Numbered from the stretch's first letter, positions 33,106 through 45,988 are shown. The stretch: DNA of 64,000 nt from Coprinus comatus (GCA_034638255.1 JAWPGT010000003.1:868001-932000), one strand, 5' to 3'. A program made the numbers and translations. The notes: generated by a model not told the origin, from the sequence alone.

Positions 33106-35941
33106 ATGAGCAGCACCCCATCCTCTTCGCCCGACACTGTATTAGCCTCCCCGCGTTCGACTCTCGCATCCCGCACCACAAACCTTGCCATCGTCCCGCC
33201 CTCGTCCCCGCCCACCTCTCCCTCGTCCCACGTGCCACTCTCCTCTCACAAGGAGAACACGCTCACCTGTCGTTCCCCCATGGCCCTCTCTGTCCCCCAC
33301 ACCCTCAAGCGCAGGCTCACCGAGTCAGACGACCCCTCCCCGACACCGAAGAAGCCCCGTCCCTCCGGGCCCTCCATCACCCTCACTCTCAAGCCCCCCA
33401 AGCCAAGGCCCTTCGCGTTCACCACCATCCCACTCCCTAATGCCTGTGAAGAGTATCCCAACGGCTTCATCTACTGCCACCAGTGCAGTAAAAAACGTGA
33501 TGTCACTGGTCAGTCTTCCTGTCTCCCTTCTGCCCCTTGCTGACACCCCTCAGACGCCATCCAGTGCACGTTTCTTGAGCTTCACTACAGCACAAAGGAA
33601 AAGGATGCTGACAAACCCCCTCGCCAACGCCGCTGCGTAGGAAAATTCTGCAAGTTCTGTCTCAAGAACCGCTACGACCTCGAATTTGATGACGTCGTCA
33701 ATTCTGCACGGAGTAAGAAACAGGAGCCCGGCCACGTAGACACGGCAGGCTACATATACAAGTCGGTTCTCGTCTATCACAAGGAACTAACACCAACTAA
33801 TCTACCACCGTAGATGTCCAAAATGCTGCGACTCCTGCAACTGCCCCAGATGCCGTAAATCAAAAGGCCTTGAGCCTATGGGGTCAGTCTCCCTTTGTTC
33901 TTCCATTCTTCTCTAACTCACTCCATCCATCAGGAGTGCTGGAACTATCCGCAAACCCCCTCCCGAACCAGTTCCGAAAGCCCCATCCGTCTCCGATAAA
34001 AACAAGGCGAAATCAAAATCACAGGGCGCAGCATCCACCTCCAAAGGCAAATCCACCGCCGTAAAAAAACCAAAGGCAAAACCCCTCCCCATTGTCAGGT
34101 GGTCATCAATACCCGTTGCTATATCTTTGGAAGATGCAGAAACACGTTTCAATATCAGGGAATTCATTCTGCGTTTCGCAGACCTGCTCGAACCCTCTAT
34201 CCCTAAAACTAACCTAGAAGAGCTGGAGGAGATCGGTGGTGGCAGGCACCAAGGACGAGATGACGACGAAGGCATTACTAGCTGGGTCAGCGAGTTTTGC
34301 GTCAAGTCCATCATAATCGGTCTATTAAATTTGCTTGCCAAAGAACTTCATGGTACACTTGCTTCAGTACGTTGTTTTCCTCATGTCCTCATTTCCAAGC
34401 TCTTACTCATCTGAATAAACAGGATATAAAGTCTGCTGTTAAAGAAATCCGTAATTTGGGCGTCAACTTGAACAAAATATGGCCTGTGCTCGCCTCATTA
34501 CGCCAAGTTTCAATGGAACCCGAAGTTACAGGACCCTCACCAATACTTCCAGGCTCTAGTACACCTTTCTATTTCACTTTTCCTGACCCACTTCCCGTAC
34601 CAGTAACGCTTGATATTCGCGCCATGCGAAGCACGCGCAATAACGACAATGAGAGTGTGTACATTGCATACTCCGCTCAGATGGTTCCTGTGATAGCATC
34701 TCTTATTGAAGATGCGTTGTTGACCACTGCTGTACGTGAAGAGATTGAAAATGGAGTACGGGAAGGAAAGGAAGCTGTTAAAGATCAACGAGAAGCCTTT
34801 AAACGGGAAGCAGAACGTTGGGATTATGTTCGTAAAAACATGGAAACACATGTTAAACATAAACCTCAACTCCTCGAAGTTCGTTTTATTTGCATTTATT
34901 TCTTCTTTCTATTACAAATGTGCTAATATATATGCCCATCTCTAGAACCGAGCCAAGCGAGAATATCATAAACACAAACTGATCAGTCTCGATAATGCAT
35001 TAAAGATGGTAATGCCTAAATTTGCACCAAGACTTACACCAGCTGGTGTTGATAGTGAAGATCGTGTTTATTGGTTACTTTCACCTGGTATGCTTGAACG
35101 TGATAGTGCTTATGAATTCATACAAGCATGTGCAAATGATGAGGATAAACAAAAGAAGGGGAAGAAGAAAGCTAGAGTTCCAAATAGTGAAGAAGATAGA
35201 GCTGAAATGAGACATTGGTCTTGGCTTGTTGCGGTTTGGGGAAAGAAACCTGAAGATGCGATGAAGATTGAAAAACCGATCAAAGTTACGATAAGAAAAC
35301 GTTTACCATCTCCGCCATCGAATGATGAAGATGAAGGTGAAGATGATGACGTTGATATGGAAGATGCTCATGATCATGATGTGAATCAGGATCAGGCTCA
35401 AGAAGATAAATACATGGAGAGTATTCATGGGGTAATAAGCGGAGATGAAGACAATATGGAAACAGAAAGATGGTGGGGTTTTTATGAACCTCATGAAGTT
35501 TATAAGTTGGCAGAATGGGTAGCTTTGAAAGCTGGATTGGATGATGAGAATTCGGCGAATGAAGAACAATCACAAAATCAAGGAAACGGAAATTTGAAAG
35601 AAGAACAGGATTCTCGTGCTTCGACGGTTACACCTAATGGATCTATTTCTACCATTACCGTCAATGGTCAAAATCAAACATTGAATGGGAATGGAAAGAG
35701 TAGGGATACGAGCGTTACTGTTGTTGCGAGTTCTAATACTTTGGAATCGCAAGCTAAACAACAAGTTAAACATTTGGTGGATGAATTGAAAACGTTTGCG
35801 GAATTGTTGGAATGGAGAGTGAAGGAGGATAAGTATGATTTAGTTATGAAGGATGTTGTGGGTGGTTTGTCTAGTACAAATATTGGAAGGGGTTCGATTG
35901 ATAAAGGGAAAGGAAGGGAAAGCTCTGGAGGGTCTCGATGA
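33106..35941 (+). CDS. Chromatin-associated protein with zf-4CXXC_R1 zinc finger and DDT/WHIM-like region
   Basis: The ATG at 33106 is favoured over an upstream in-frame one at 33004. Residues 1-115 are Ser/Pro-rich. A cysteine-rich domain follows, split by introns: YCHQCSKKRDVT ... RRCVGKFCKFCLKNRYDL ... CPKCCDSCNCPRCRKSKG, the layout of the zf-4CXXC_R1 family (RAM2/JPO-like CDCA7 relatives). Next is AETRFNIREFILRFADLLEP, resembling a DDT domain, and DSEDRVYWLLSPG, resembling the WHIM/WSD motif of ISWI-type remodelling subunits. The tail is acidic and low-complexity. About seven introns. Role in chromatin remodelling or DNA-methylation-linked control is inferred from domains; no family member of this exact architecture comes to mind. 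Confidence 0.8.
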
Positions 35942-37061
35942 AAAAGAATAAGAAAAAAAGAGCTTGTTTCTCTGCTGTTTTTCTCTTCTTCTTCTAGGTT
36001 TGAATGGTTATATACACATTGTTGATAATCTCTATAAAAAAATTCTTTTACCTCTCCTTTCTTCCTTTTTTTTTTTTGTCACCCATTTCAACACAGATTT
36101 GTGCTAGTACTTATAAAATCTTCTTTTTCTTCTCTATCCCCTTTCCCATCTCCTCGCATACTCCTCTCTACCCCTCCCGTCAATTTTCTATGTTTTCTGT
36201 TGTACCTTACATCCTTTTTCTTCGATATATTTCATTCCTTTCTCTTTTTTTTTTTGTGAAATCGAGAGTACATATCGTTTTTATTGTTCTGTCCCCCAAA
36301 CCCCTCTCTTTCTGTTTCCTGTTATGATCTTCAACCAAGAAATATACGTATGTAATTTCATCAACACGAGTTATCTTTTTCTTCCTCCTCTTTTTTTGGG
36401 TTCGAATAATGCACATACTTAAATATAGATTCTTTTTTTTTCTTCCTTGTTCTCTCTCTCTCTTTTTTTTTTTTTTAACTTTGCTTCCTCTCTTCTTTCC
36501 TTGTTCGCTATTCGACGCGTTTTCAAACTTCAAGCTTTCAAGCTTCAAATTTTTTTTTTTTGTTCAAATGTCAATACATTATTACCTACTTTGTTCCTTT
36601 TCTTCTCAACTCTGGGGTTACAGTAATACAGTATTGAGTACATGTACATCCACACACACATTTTTTTCTTTTCTTTTTAGGTCATTGTCATTTCAGTCGT
36701 ATAGCTAGTTCTAGTTTTTTTCTCTTTTTTTTTCAGACGGTTATATAAATATAATTCCTTCTATATATATATATATATTTTCTTTCTATCTATGTTTAAA
36801 ACCTGCTCCATTCTTGAGTACTTTTAAGTCTTGAGTACTGTATTAAATTTATTGCAAGTTCAAAGGTCTCCAAAACCTCGCCGCTTCAACTTTCCGAATG
36901 GTAAAACAATATAGATGTACTTAAGAAAAAATTATTCTGTATGTTGAGAATACCAGTGGTCCATCTCAGGACCAGATATATTATAAATATTTGGTTTGTG
37001 GTTAAATCAAGTTCACAACCTAGAGTTTATTACAGGTGTACAAAAGAAAATAGTGTCTCTA
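35942..37061. other. Pyrimidine-rich, low-complexity convergent spacer
   Basis: About 1.1 kb between the zinc-finger gene and the MAPEG gene. From about 36030 to 36780 the plus strand is strongly T/C-rich with many T8-T12 tracts, and it ends in a TA microsatellite. Open frames are Phe/Leu-rich shadows. Probably 3' UTRs. Confidence 0.55.
36762..36778. repeat. Dinucleotide microsatellite (TA)8
   Basis: Perfect alternating TA run in the convergent spacer. Confidence 0.75.
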
Positions 37062-37986
37062 CTAAAACAAGTTGAATCCTCCGGCCTCCCACAAACGTTT
37101 CCCAGTAACAATTACGGAAATACCAGAGAAAACTATGTATGTATATGCATATGTTAACTTATTCAGTAAGAAAAAAAGTAATAAAATGAACGTACCCATG
37201 TTGCCAATGAAAGAATATTGAGCACCCCATTTTCCTCTCTGTTAAGGTAGTAAAAAAATAAAACGATAAGTAAAAGAGGGCCGAAGTATTCGAGAGTGAT
37301 TCTGACTGACTTTCTCGGGTTCACCGCTTAAATAACCCAAAGTGTACGGAATACGACTATATACCCAAAAAGCACAGAATGCAGCTGAAGCTAATGGATA
37401 TTGGAGTCCAACGATCGCAGTGCTAAAAGAAAGAAGGAAGGTTGAAAAAAATCACAGCATGAGCCTTAGATACTGATATCCAACGAGAAATAGGGAGGAA
37501 AGAACCCAATTGTCGACGGTTGACTTACTTGAGAACGACTAGTGGGAGACCTTCCAAAGTATTTTGGTGTGCGCCTAGATAGATGAATCAATCCGAAATC
37601 AGTGACCCACTTTTAAGTACGTGTATTATGAGCATGTAAACTTACGTTGAGCACAGTTGAATATATGCGCATCTTTGTTTGCTTCAACTTGAGCCTTGTC
37701 GGCATACACTAGATAGTAGAGAAAAGGAAGTGGAAGATTAGATATTTATCCCGGGAGGAATGAAATTGAAATAAGACTTGCTTTGTGGGTATTTAATACC
37801 AGAGCGCTTCCTGTAAACTGCAACTGCGATGATTTGACCCCATACGACGATTGGAATCGTAGACAATGCTGCTACAACATATTGATACCTAACAAAGAAA
37901 AAAGGGTGCCAGTTAGTATAATGAGTGCGCCATTCCTAAGAAATGCATATTTCGTACTTGGCGGGAACGATAAAGGCAGAGGACAT
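37062..37986 (-). CDS. Microsomal glutathione S-transferase 3-like MAPEG protein
   Basis: Spliced protein begins MSSAFIVPAKYQYVVAALST and has four hydrophobic helices. The MAPEG signature is intact: VYRKRSGIKYPQMYADKAQ, FNCAQRAHQNTLE with the glutathione-contacting residues, and the RIPYTLGY-type helix near SRIPYTLGYLSG. Human MGST3 shows the same FNCxQRxHQNxLE. MAPEG enzymes conjugate glutathione to lipophilic electrophiles or reduce lipid hydroperoxides in ER membranes. The intron within YPQM needs a GC-AG border (GCAAGT donor at 37781), well supported by the reading frame. Stop at 37062-37064. Confidence 0.9.
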
Positions 37987-38605
37987 TTTGTGCTAGTGAG
38001 GGAAAGTGGTGGTGATGTGGAGATGTCACAACACCACATACTTATATATAAAAGTAACTTGACGTCGTGGTTACGCTATTGCCTACGTGTTGGCTCCAAT
38101 GTTCCTGGTGCCAGAGGAATGCGTCATTGAATCCGGGGAATTATTGGGAATCAAACCTCTCAGGATCAGAGTAGCTCAGTCAGCCTGACATAACTTTACT
38201 CAGCAAATGATCTACATCGTTCCTAAGTGAATCAGCACATTTGTCGAGGCTAGTGGGATCAGAGTGGAACATGAGAATTCATTGATAGCAATATCATTGA
38301 TTTGTCTAGTAAGATGTGTAATGCAGCATGCTAATATTAGCCACTGAGTATTGTCCAGGATGTGTGCCTTCGATACCTGTTCAATATTCAATGCGTATGA
38401 TCGTTGAAGGTGCCCCAATATAGTTAGCATTCTCACCTTCCTATGTGCTTGGTAGTTCACCCCATTCGTCTCTGTCCGTCTGAGGCGTACACTGCATCCT
38501 AGAGAATAATGCCCGAAATGTTATTATGTAAAATATTCCTCTGTGGCATCTTTGCGGCACAGATGAGCCTTTGTTTCTGATTCGAAACTGTCGAAAAGGA
38601 AACGG
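37987..38605. other. Spacer between SWS1 homologue and MAPEG gene
   Basis: Both flanking genes are on the minus strand, so this holds the MAPEG promoter and the SWS1 3' UTR. No further gene seen; the frame at 38212-38460 has no resemblance. Confidence 0.45.
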
Positions 38606-39242
38606 CTAATCTCCAGGAAGTGGTTCAGGAGGGACACACTCTTGTTCTTCTGCAATAGAGAACTGCCGCATATACAAACCAGCTAGATCTTCTACTTGCA
38701 TTTCATGCTCAACGCAAAGAGACATACGGTTTGCTAGAAGTGTAGCAAGTATATGTTTACACTAGTGCTTCAAACTTAAAAAAACATCATTAGATACGTT
38801 ATTGTTAAATATGCTCACCATGATTCCGTGTTTCTGTTGAATGACATGGTATATAAACCCCGGGCAGTCGCAAACGTACGGGTATGTGGTGGTGATCATG
38901 TCCAGAAATACTAGGTATGTTCCATTCGATCCAATTACTTGGTACTCCGTGTGACCCCATTCAGTGGTATACTTTAGAACTAAATTTTAACTTGTTATTT
39001 ATTTCAACGTACTTGTAAGCATAAATTTACCACTTCTACGGTCTATGAGGTCCAATGCAGCGATGACCAATTGTTCTGGAAATATATGGGAGAGACGGAT
39101 CAAATCCTCATCAGAAACTGTGGGTTCCAGTAGTCAGCGATAAGGCGATGGCTGCGCAAAGTCTATTGTACTGACGGTCGTGTGACTGGACTGAATCTAT
39201 TACTGCGTTTACTATCCGTAAAGTATCTAGGCTGGGTACCAT
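38606..39242 (-). CDS. SWS1: SWIM zinc-finger protein, Sws1/ZSWIM7 homologue (Shu-complex type)
   Basis: Short protein (about 150 residues) in four exons starting MVPSLDTLRIVNAVID (an upstream in-frame ATG at 39338 is possible). After SHIFPEQLVIAALDLIDRRS comes EYQVIGSNGTYLVFLDM and the SWIM finger CDCPGFIYHVIQQKHGIMCKHILA, that is CxC...CxH split by an intron before CKH. ZSWIM7/Sws1 proteins share this order and size. They act with Rad51 paralogues in the Shu complex to promote homologous recombination. The C-terminus is acidic and ends at TAG 38606-38608. The gene was missed by simple frame scanning because the exons are so short. Confidence 0.8.
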
Positions 39243-39409
39243 TCCCAGAAAGTCTAGGAACAAGTTTGAAGCTTTGAACTTCGAAGTCGGAGATGAAGCG
39301 TTATATTTGATTGTAGGTTCTAGAATAAACATCGGCATATGCCGAGATCTAACCGATCAAATGACCACAATACTTCAACAGAGTCGAAAATCGTTGATTG
39401 ATTTATACC
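39243..39409. promoter_or_regulatory. Bidirectional promoter interval SWS1 / TRM11
   Basis: The start codons of the recombination gene and the tRNA methyltransferase gene are divergent and only 167 bp apart (71 bp if the upstream SWS1 ATG is used). Confidence 0.5.
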
Positions 39410-41318
39410 ATGAAGGCACAATATCTTATCGCTTTTGCTCAGTCACATAACGAATTCCGCCTTCCAGAACTTCAATCTATCTCGGAGCTACATGGCTTTC
39501 AAATTCATCTCCCTGAAAACCCAGATCCCACACGACCTTTTATGGTTGTTGAACTGGACAAGGAAGAACATGCTTTAATACTAGCCAAGAGATGTATTCT
39601 CATCAAGTAATGTGACTCCAAGAAATATAAGCAATCTATGCCTATTGATACCAGGTTTAAGGTCCATTCACCAATTTTATGCTCGAGGAGCAACATACGA
39701 TGAAGTTCATGCAATGAATCAATCTAACAGGCGTTTATGGGAGAAATACATCCCAGATACATCCTTCAAGTTCATTGTTACTGGTTTTAATCATACCATA
39801 CCACAGAAAAGACAACGCGAAGTTATTGAAAGCTTTTCTTACATGGACTTCCGAGGAACAATCGACATGAAAAACCCAGATATTCTTATCCATTGCTTCG
39901 AAGAATGTAAGTTTAGATCCCTCATTTACTACGTAAACCTAACATGGACTTTTACCTCGGTTACTTCAAGATGAAAGTAGACCCGCTCCTGCTAATGGCC
40001 CCCCGCGAAAACGTTGCGAAAACGACGGACACTTCAAAGAAGTCTTTTTTGGCAGGTCGGTGCGTCTATGAGTAGTTGGATACATTGAGATTTACCCTCA
40101 ACTTTTTCTTCTAGCTAGCGGAAGGCACTGCTCGTCAACTGATAAATGTTTTTGACGTGAAGAAGCGTGTGTATTACGGTAATACAAGCATGGAGGCAGA
40201 GATATCACTGCTAATGGCGAACCAAACCATGGTGTGTTGGCATTAATGATTCCAAAATAACCTCACCAACAAGTTCTTTACAAGGCATCTCCCGGAAAAT
40301 GGATTTATGATCCTTTTATGGGAACCGGAAGTATGGCATATGTAAGACCTCCTATTCTTTATCGATGATGTAGTGACGAACATCGAGGGTAGCCCACTGG
40401 TCATTTTGGTGCTGTGGTATTTGGATCCGATATAGATGGTCGACAAATGCGAGGAAAAGGTACGGCGACTTGAAGCTGAGACTAAGAACACTCCTCATAC
40501 TCCTTTGTATCTCATTTGTACGCTAGGCAAGCCTCCTGGTGTACTCCGTGCGGCAAAACAATATGGTATCGAGTCAAGATTGGTGGACCTGTGTACCTTT
40601 GATGTTACACAAAATCCATGGAGATGTGGAGAACTGTTTGATGCCATTGTAACGGATCCTCCCTGTATGCCAAATCTTGGAAGGTATATCATGAGGCTAA
40701 CTCGTTTTTAGACGGTGTACGCGCCGGGGCGAAGCGTTTGGGCAGAAAGAAAGAACTGTCGGAAGAGAAGAAAGAGCTTTACATTCAACATTCTCAACAA
40801 CCTAGACCGTGAGTATTATTATTGTTCAGCAGTGCCCTGACCATCTTCTTATCAGATGATGTAGAGACGATCAGCCCTACATTCCTCCGACAAAGCCATA
40901 CGAACTTTCAAACTTAGCCACAGACCTCGTGCTACTTGCTAGACACCTGCTGAAGCCTGGAGGGAGACTTGTATTCTTCCTGCCAACTGTCACTGATGAA
41001 TATCAAGAAGTTGATACCCATACGATGCTTTGCGAAGGAATGGAAGTTATCGCAAACTCTCTGCAAGACTTTGGGTCGTGGGGACGGCGAGTGAGTTGAT
41101 TCTATACAGTGCAATTTATCCTTACTGAACAAATGCAGTTGATAACAATACGTAAAACAACAAACAAAAAATATGCAGCACCAATGCTTCAACATTCAGA
41201 AAAGAAACCTGAAGATGCGCATATTCCTGCTCACAAAGACTTCCGTGAAAAGTATTTTCAAGGATTTAATAAGGAGCAAAGCAATGGTGATCGGACTAAC
41301 GGTTCTGGATCCTCATAA
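39410..41318 (+). CDS. TRM11: tRNA (guanine-N2-)-methyltransferase catalytic subunit Trm11
   Basis: Begins MKAQYLIAFAQSHNEFRLPE, as in Trm11 homologues, with the THUMP-like N-terminal half following. The Rossmann methyltransferase domain shows YDPFMGTGSMAYATGHFGA for AdoMet binding and the catalytic DPPYGVRAGAKR, whose Tyr codon is split by a 54-bp intron. FFLPTVTDEY and WGRRLITIRK close the domain. Trm11 with Trm112 makes m2G10 in tRNAs in the cytosol. About seven introns; two internal junctions (near 40000 and 40400) were only roughly placed. Ends with TAA at 41316-41318. Confidence 0.88.
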
Positions 41319-41756
41319 TATATATGTGTTAATATATTATGACTTAACTTTGATACAATGCACAAGCTCCGTAGTATCCCTCACGAAGGAGTTTCGTTTG
41401 GCTATTTTTACTCGAGCTTAGCCCTTCATTGGATGCCGAAGATGGTCCGTTGCGCCGATACTCTCACACGAGGGTACATGACCAAAAATAGAATAGTATA
41501 CAATCATACCTAGCTTCGTCTTCTCGTGCATGCAGTAGGAGCGGGAACCGACCTGGAATTGTACAAATCATCTTCTTCAGGTGTGCTTCATTTTCAGCTG
41601 ACCCTTCTTCATGTCTGAAGTACTACACAACGAAGTTAGCTTGCTGTCATGTGGTTTCTCATTACTTCATCCTCGTCCATTGAACCTTTCTGGGTATGGA
41701 CTTGGGAGTATATTAAGTGGAGACTCAATGTATACCAGCAGCCCATCACAGAGAAT

Positions 41757-43818
41757 ATGCATCTTTTACCTACCATTCTTGCTGCTGTTTCGTTGGTGTT
41801 CGCACAAGCACCTACTACTCCTCCTTCCCAACAAGTTGGTCGACTCCCAGCACTAGGGTACGTGTGAAAGATTTTTCTCTCTTTGACAAGCACCTGATCA
41901 TTTCTCCCTCAGCTGGAATACTTGGAATGCCTATCGTTGCGGTATGCCGCCATAGTGCCGGATGATACCGTTCATATTTGATTTATTCCCCGCATAATCT
42001 CCAGACATCAATGAAGCAAAAGTTCTCGCAGCTGCCAACTCATTTGTGTCTTTAGGTCTCAAAAGTGCAGGCTATCAGTACATAAACATTGACGTGAGAT
42101 CGTTTCAAATACAACTCCTGAACAGAGGATCTACAGAAGCACTGAAAAAAAGCTTTTAGGACTGTTGGTCACTTATGAACCGCGACAGCTCTGGGAAAAT
42201 AGTTCCAGATCCTCAAAAATTCCCGAACGGCATCGTAGGCGTCGCTAACACAGTCCATGGTCTTGGATTGAAGTTAGGTATTTATAGGTATGATTTACTC
42301 TACATATCTACATTACCAAGCTCCTGAATCATTCTTCGTATGATTGTTCTAGTGATGCCGGAACACGTACTTGTGCTGGCTACCCAGCTTCTCTTGGGCG
42401 CGAGATCATTGACGCCCAGACTTTCAGTGACTGGGGCATTGATTACTTGAAATATGGTAAGTTTTGTGAACCTTGACATATGGTACTGCTCTACCGCTCA
42501 GAATCGGGGCTCAAATGAATCTCAGATAATTGCAATGTACCATCGAATTGGACGGACAGTCAAGTGAGAAAGTTTAACTTTATACAACCACTGATCTCAT
42601 TTTCCCCACTGAGTAGAGCCCTCCGGGTGGCGACTGGTAGTAAGTGGTTGTAATGATTGAAAATAGCTTTTTCTCATCGTTACATTTGCAGTAACTCCAA
42701 CTCAGCAATCCGTTATCGTCAGATGACGTATGTTTTTTTTGTGTTGTGCACCGAATGTAACATTGACAATGGATTCCTAGAGATGCCCTGTCCAAAGTCT
42801 CCCGACCTATGGAACTTGACATTTGCATATGGGGCTTGGCCAATGTTTGGACTTGGGGAGCTCGTGTTGTAAGTTTACCCATGCCCCTGTATCATAACTC
42901 AAATTATGATTCGAGGCTCACACTTCTTGTCTTTTAGGGACATTCTTGGAGGATGTCATTTGATTCCACGTAAACGGCCCTTCTCATCTTCTATGTTAAA
43001 AATATCTCACGCTCCATTAGTCCAACGTGGTCATATCTCATGGACATAATTCGCATCAATGCTGCACATTTGGATACCGTTAACTTCTTCGGCCACAATG
43101 ATATGGATATGATGGAAATTGGTGAGTGGTCTCTCACAGTATTATTTGAAGACCAGAGTTCTAACAGGTTCTAACACTTGTGATTGTTTTTCAGGGAATG
43201 GTGATCTCACTATTCAGGAACAACGAACCCACTTTGCTGCGTGGGTATTTATGAAGAGTCCCATCCTTCTGTGAGTGGGGGTTCTATTGTTTAACTCCGA
43301 GGGGACATCAAATACTGATGAGATTCGAACGTGTATTTTTTTTTTTACATACAAAAAATCAAAAGTGGAACCAACGTAAGACACTCCTATGTTATACAAA
43401 AAAAATTATACTCGAGTAACTTACTGAGCAACGAACTTCACAGCTTGATCAACTCACTCCTGCTGAGGTTGCAATTATCACTAACAAGGAACTGCTTGCC
43501 TTCTCTCAAGACACCACTATCGGTACTCCCGCAAAGCCGTTTACACCTCGCAGTGGCGCACCTTCTACGTCTCCACCAGAATTCTATTCTGGAAAGTCTT
43601 CTGCTGGTACCCACGTATTTATAATCAATACCAACAATTCTACCTCGACCAAGACTTTCACTTTATCCAACGTTCCAGGTTTAGAAACTAGTGGTGGATT
43701 TAAGGTTCATGATATGTGGACTGGAACAGATATGAGTGGTACCTTTACTGCGAGCTCAACTGTTAGAGTCAACGTTGCTGCTCATGATACAGCGGCGTTC
43801 CGTATCACCAGAGTTTAA
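41757..43818 (+). CDS. Secreted alpha-galactosidase, glycoside hydrolase family 27
   Basis: Signal peptide [18 protein letters not shown] from ATG 41757. GH27 motifs in order: [42 protein letters not shown], the nucleophile in [12 protein letters not shown], and the acid/base loop [15 protein letters not shown] (usually NDPDMLEVGN). A C-terminal beta-sandwich ends with [11 protein letters not shown]. It hydrolyses terminal alpha-1,6-galactose from melibiose-type sugars or galactomannan outside the cell. About twelve introns with an intact frame. N-glycosylation sequons are present. Confidence 0.92.
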
Positions 43819-44548
43819 CTTTGAATTTGAATCGTTGATACGAACCTGAATGTAAATGCTCGGATATACAAAATATCAAGTACATATTGGAATAAACATG
43901 ATTTCGATTTATAAAGTTATTGAATAAATATGAGTATGAAGGTGTAGATTGCCGACCTCAAATCAACGATATGTCTGACATGTCAGCCTCTGTCAACTTC
44001 ATAATAACCTTTATCAACGGAGGGAAGCAAATATTATATACATATTAAAATCTTGTTTCCACACTCCATGCATTTGCATTGCTGAGGGTTCTGAAATAGG
44101 GGCTAGACAAACCGTAACATTACATCGGTTAAAGTTGCGGGGTTATCAAGGAAAAGAGTTTGACGAGTAGGTCGTTATGGAGGTATATATGTTATATATG
44201 TCTGTACCTACTATCTAATGTTTATGGTCGCATCAATCACTTTAATTATAACTCTCGGTAGTACCCTGTAGTACCTGTGCCGGGAAAAAGACCATGCGGT
44301 AACCACCCGTATAGCATGACTTAAAGGTTTAATGTATGCAAATAACAGAATGTAGGCAATATTTTCTCGTGTTAAAAGTAGAGTATTAGCACCCCCATAA
44401 GGAACGAACATGTAAAAAAAATACCAACAAAATCCAAACCAAGTCCGACAACATGATACATACGAATACACAAACAAATTATATAGTTTACGACCCTAAC
44501 AGAATCCCAGGTATATACAACACAACAAACAAACAAAAACGGAATCAA
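43819..44548. other. Convergent spacer GH27 / 7-TM gene
   Basis: About 730 bp without a recognisable gene; likely both 3' UTRs. Confidence 0.45.
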
Positions 44549-45988
44549 TCATATTGCCACAAACGAAGGCTGCAACGGTCCAGATTTAAGACCGCCTTTA
44601 CGGGTATCCGCACTCTCTACATCCATTTCTATTTCATCATCTGACACTCTATCTCCCTTGCCCAAATGATGTTTTGTTGGAAATGCGACATTACTAGGAG
44701 TTGTAGGATATTGATCCACATAACGCTCTTCATGTACTTGTAATCGAATACCTGAATCCTGTTGACGAGCTTGCCAATGACTTGATGCATTTCCCCTTTC
44801 ACTTGAAGTAACGGGTGCATTTAGGTAGAAACGTAATCTGAGAATGATCAAGCAAAAGACGACTCCCTGTTTTTACACCCATTCAGTCGTGAGATCATTT
44901 GTATAAATGGGATGAAATGAACCACAAGCATAAAGCCAAGACTTACCACGAGTGGGACAATAATATCCATGGTGACAAATTCACCATGATAATTAACAAC
45001 ATTGAAGATGAGTAAGAGTAGTACACATAATGTGTATACTGCTGCACTTTCCACGATAGCAATAATGACGGGGGATAGACTGTTTGAGGAATAACGAATG
45101 GATCTTCTTGTCAACATAATTTTGGTCACAATGGCAGCTATTTATTAACCGTTAAGTTTGATGTGTCATTAACATTTAGTAGTTATCACACTTACTAGTG
45201 CAAATCATGTGAAGTGTAAGAGTAACTGCCAAAAAGGAGACCCTCAGACTTAAGGGAATGAAAGATAGACGTGTATGTGTTTCTGGGTTCTCTTTTGGGG
45301 GAATGAGTCGAACAATAAGGATGGCTATGGAATACACATTTAGATACAGAAACCACCAAGAGCTTAAGTTGCGCAGTATTGATGAACTTACATAGGTCGA
45401 GGAGCTCAATCGCGACTCCAGGTACCAAAATCCACCATAGCTTCCCATAGATAACCCAGCATCTCCATATCTTAATATAATGTTGAACGGAGAGTAAAAC
45501 GCAAAGCGATTAGATATACATACCATGATAGAATCACCCAACATGGTTTGGAAGAAGAAGATTGAGACTTTTATTTTATATAATGGCTCTTCTAGCAGTA
45601 TTATGCGAGCGGCTGGGTTAATTACACCCGTTGCATTAGGTGTATAGGCTTCCAACATTCGAAGGTACGAGACTATAATGTGCTATTGGCAAGTATTTCT
45701 TCTAGGTGAGTAACATTTAAAAGAAATCATTAACTATACTCACCGTTGTTGATAGAGTCATCATCAAACTCGATATCCACAATGCCCATCTCTTCCTAAC
45801 AGGCGATTTATCGGAAAGCACAACCCAACATAAGACAAACCATAGCACCACAAAGACACCTTAGTTCACCCGAGTATTGCTTTATCAAATTTCTAGCTTT
45901 CTCTGGTGTTAAATAGCCACTCACCATAGAATATACTCTCCAGAAAGATTGCGAAGAGCGTCGCAGGTCCCAAACCTACACCCGGCAT
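44549..45988 (-). CDS. Seven-transmembrane protein of a mushroom-expanded family
   Basis: ATG 45988 opens MPGVGLGPATLFAIFLESIF, and about six exons give seven hydrophobic helices. Pieces include VFVVLWFVLCWVV (TM2 region), IFFFQTMLGDSIM with the QTxLGD motif, ELLDLC, and SPVIIAIVESAAVYTLCVLL with the conserved ES/DS AAxY pattern, followed by MDIIVPLVVSLGFMLVV. A 100-residue cytosolic C-terminal tail is acidic and disordered. I know this family from Agaricomycete genomes as integral membrane proteins of unknown function; receptor or transporter roles have not been shown. Stop at 44549. Confidence 0.7.

Noticed and set aside
38160..38235. tRNA-like A-box (AGTAGCTCAGTCAG)
   Set aside because: No matching B-box (GGTTCGANTCC) within tRNA distance and no cloverleaf could be folded by eye.
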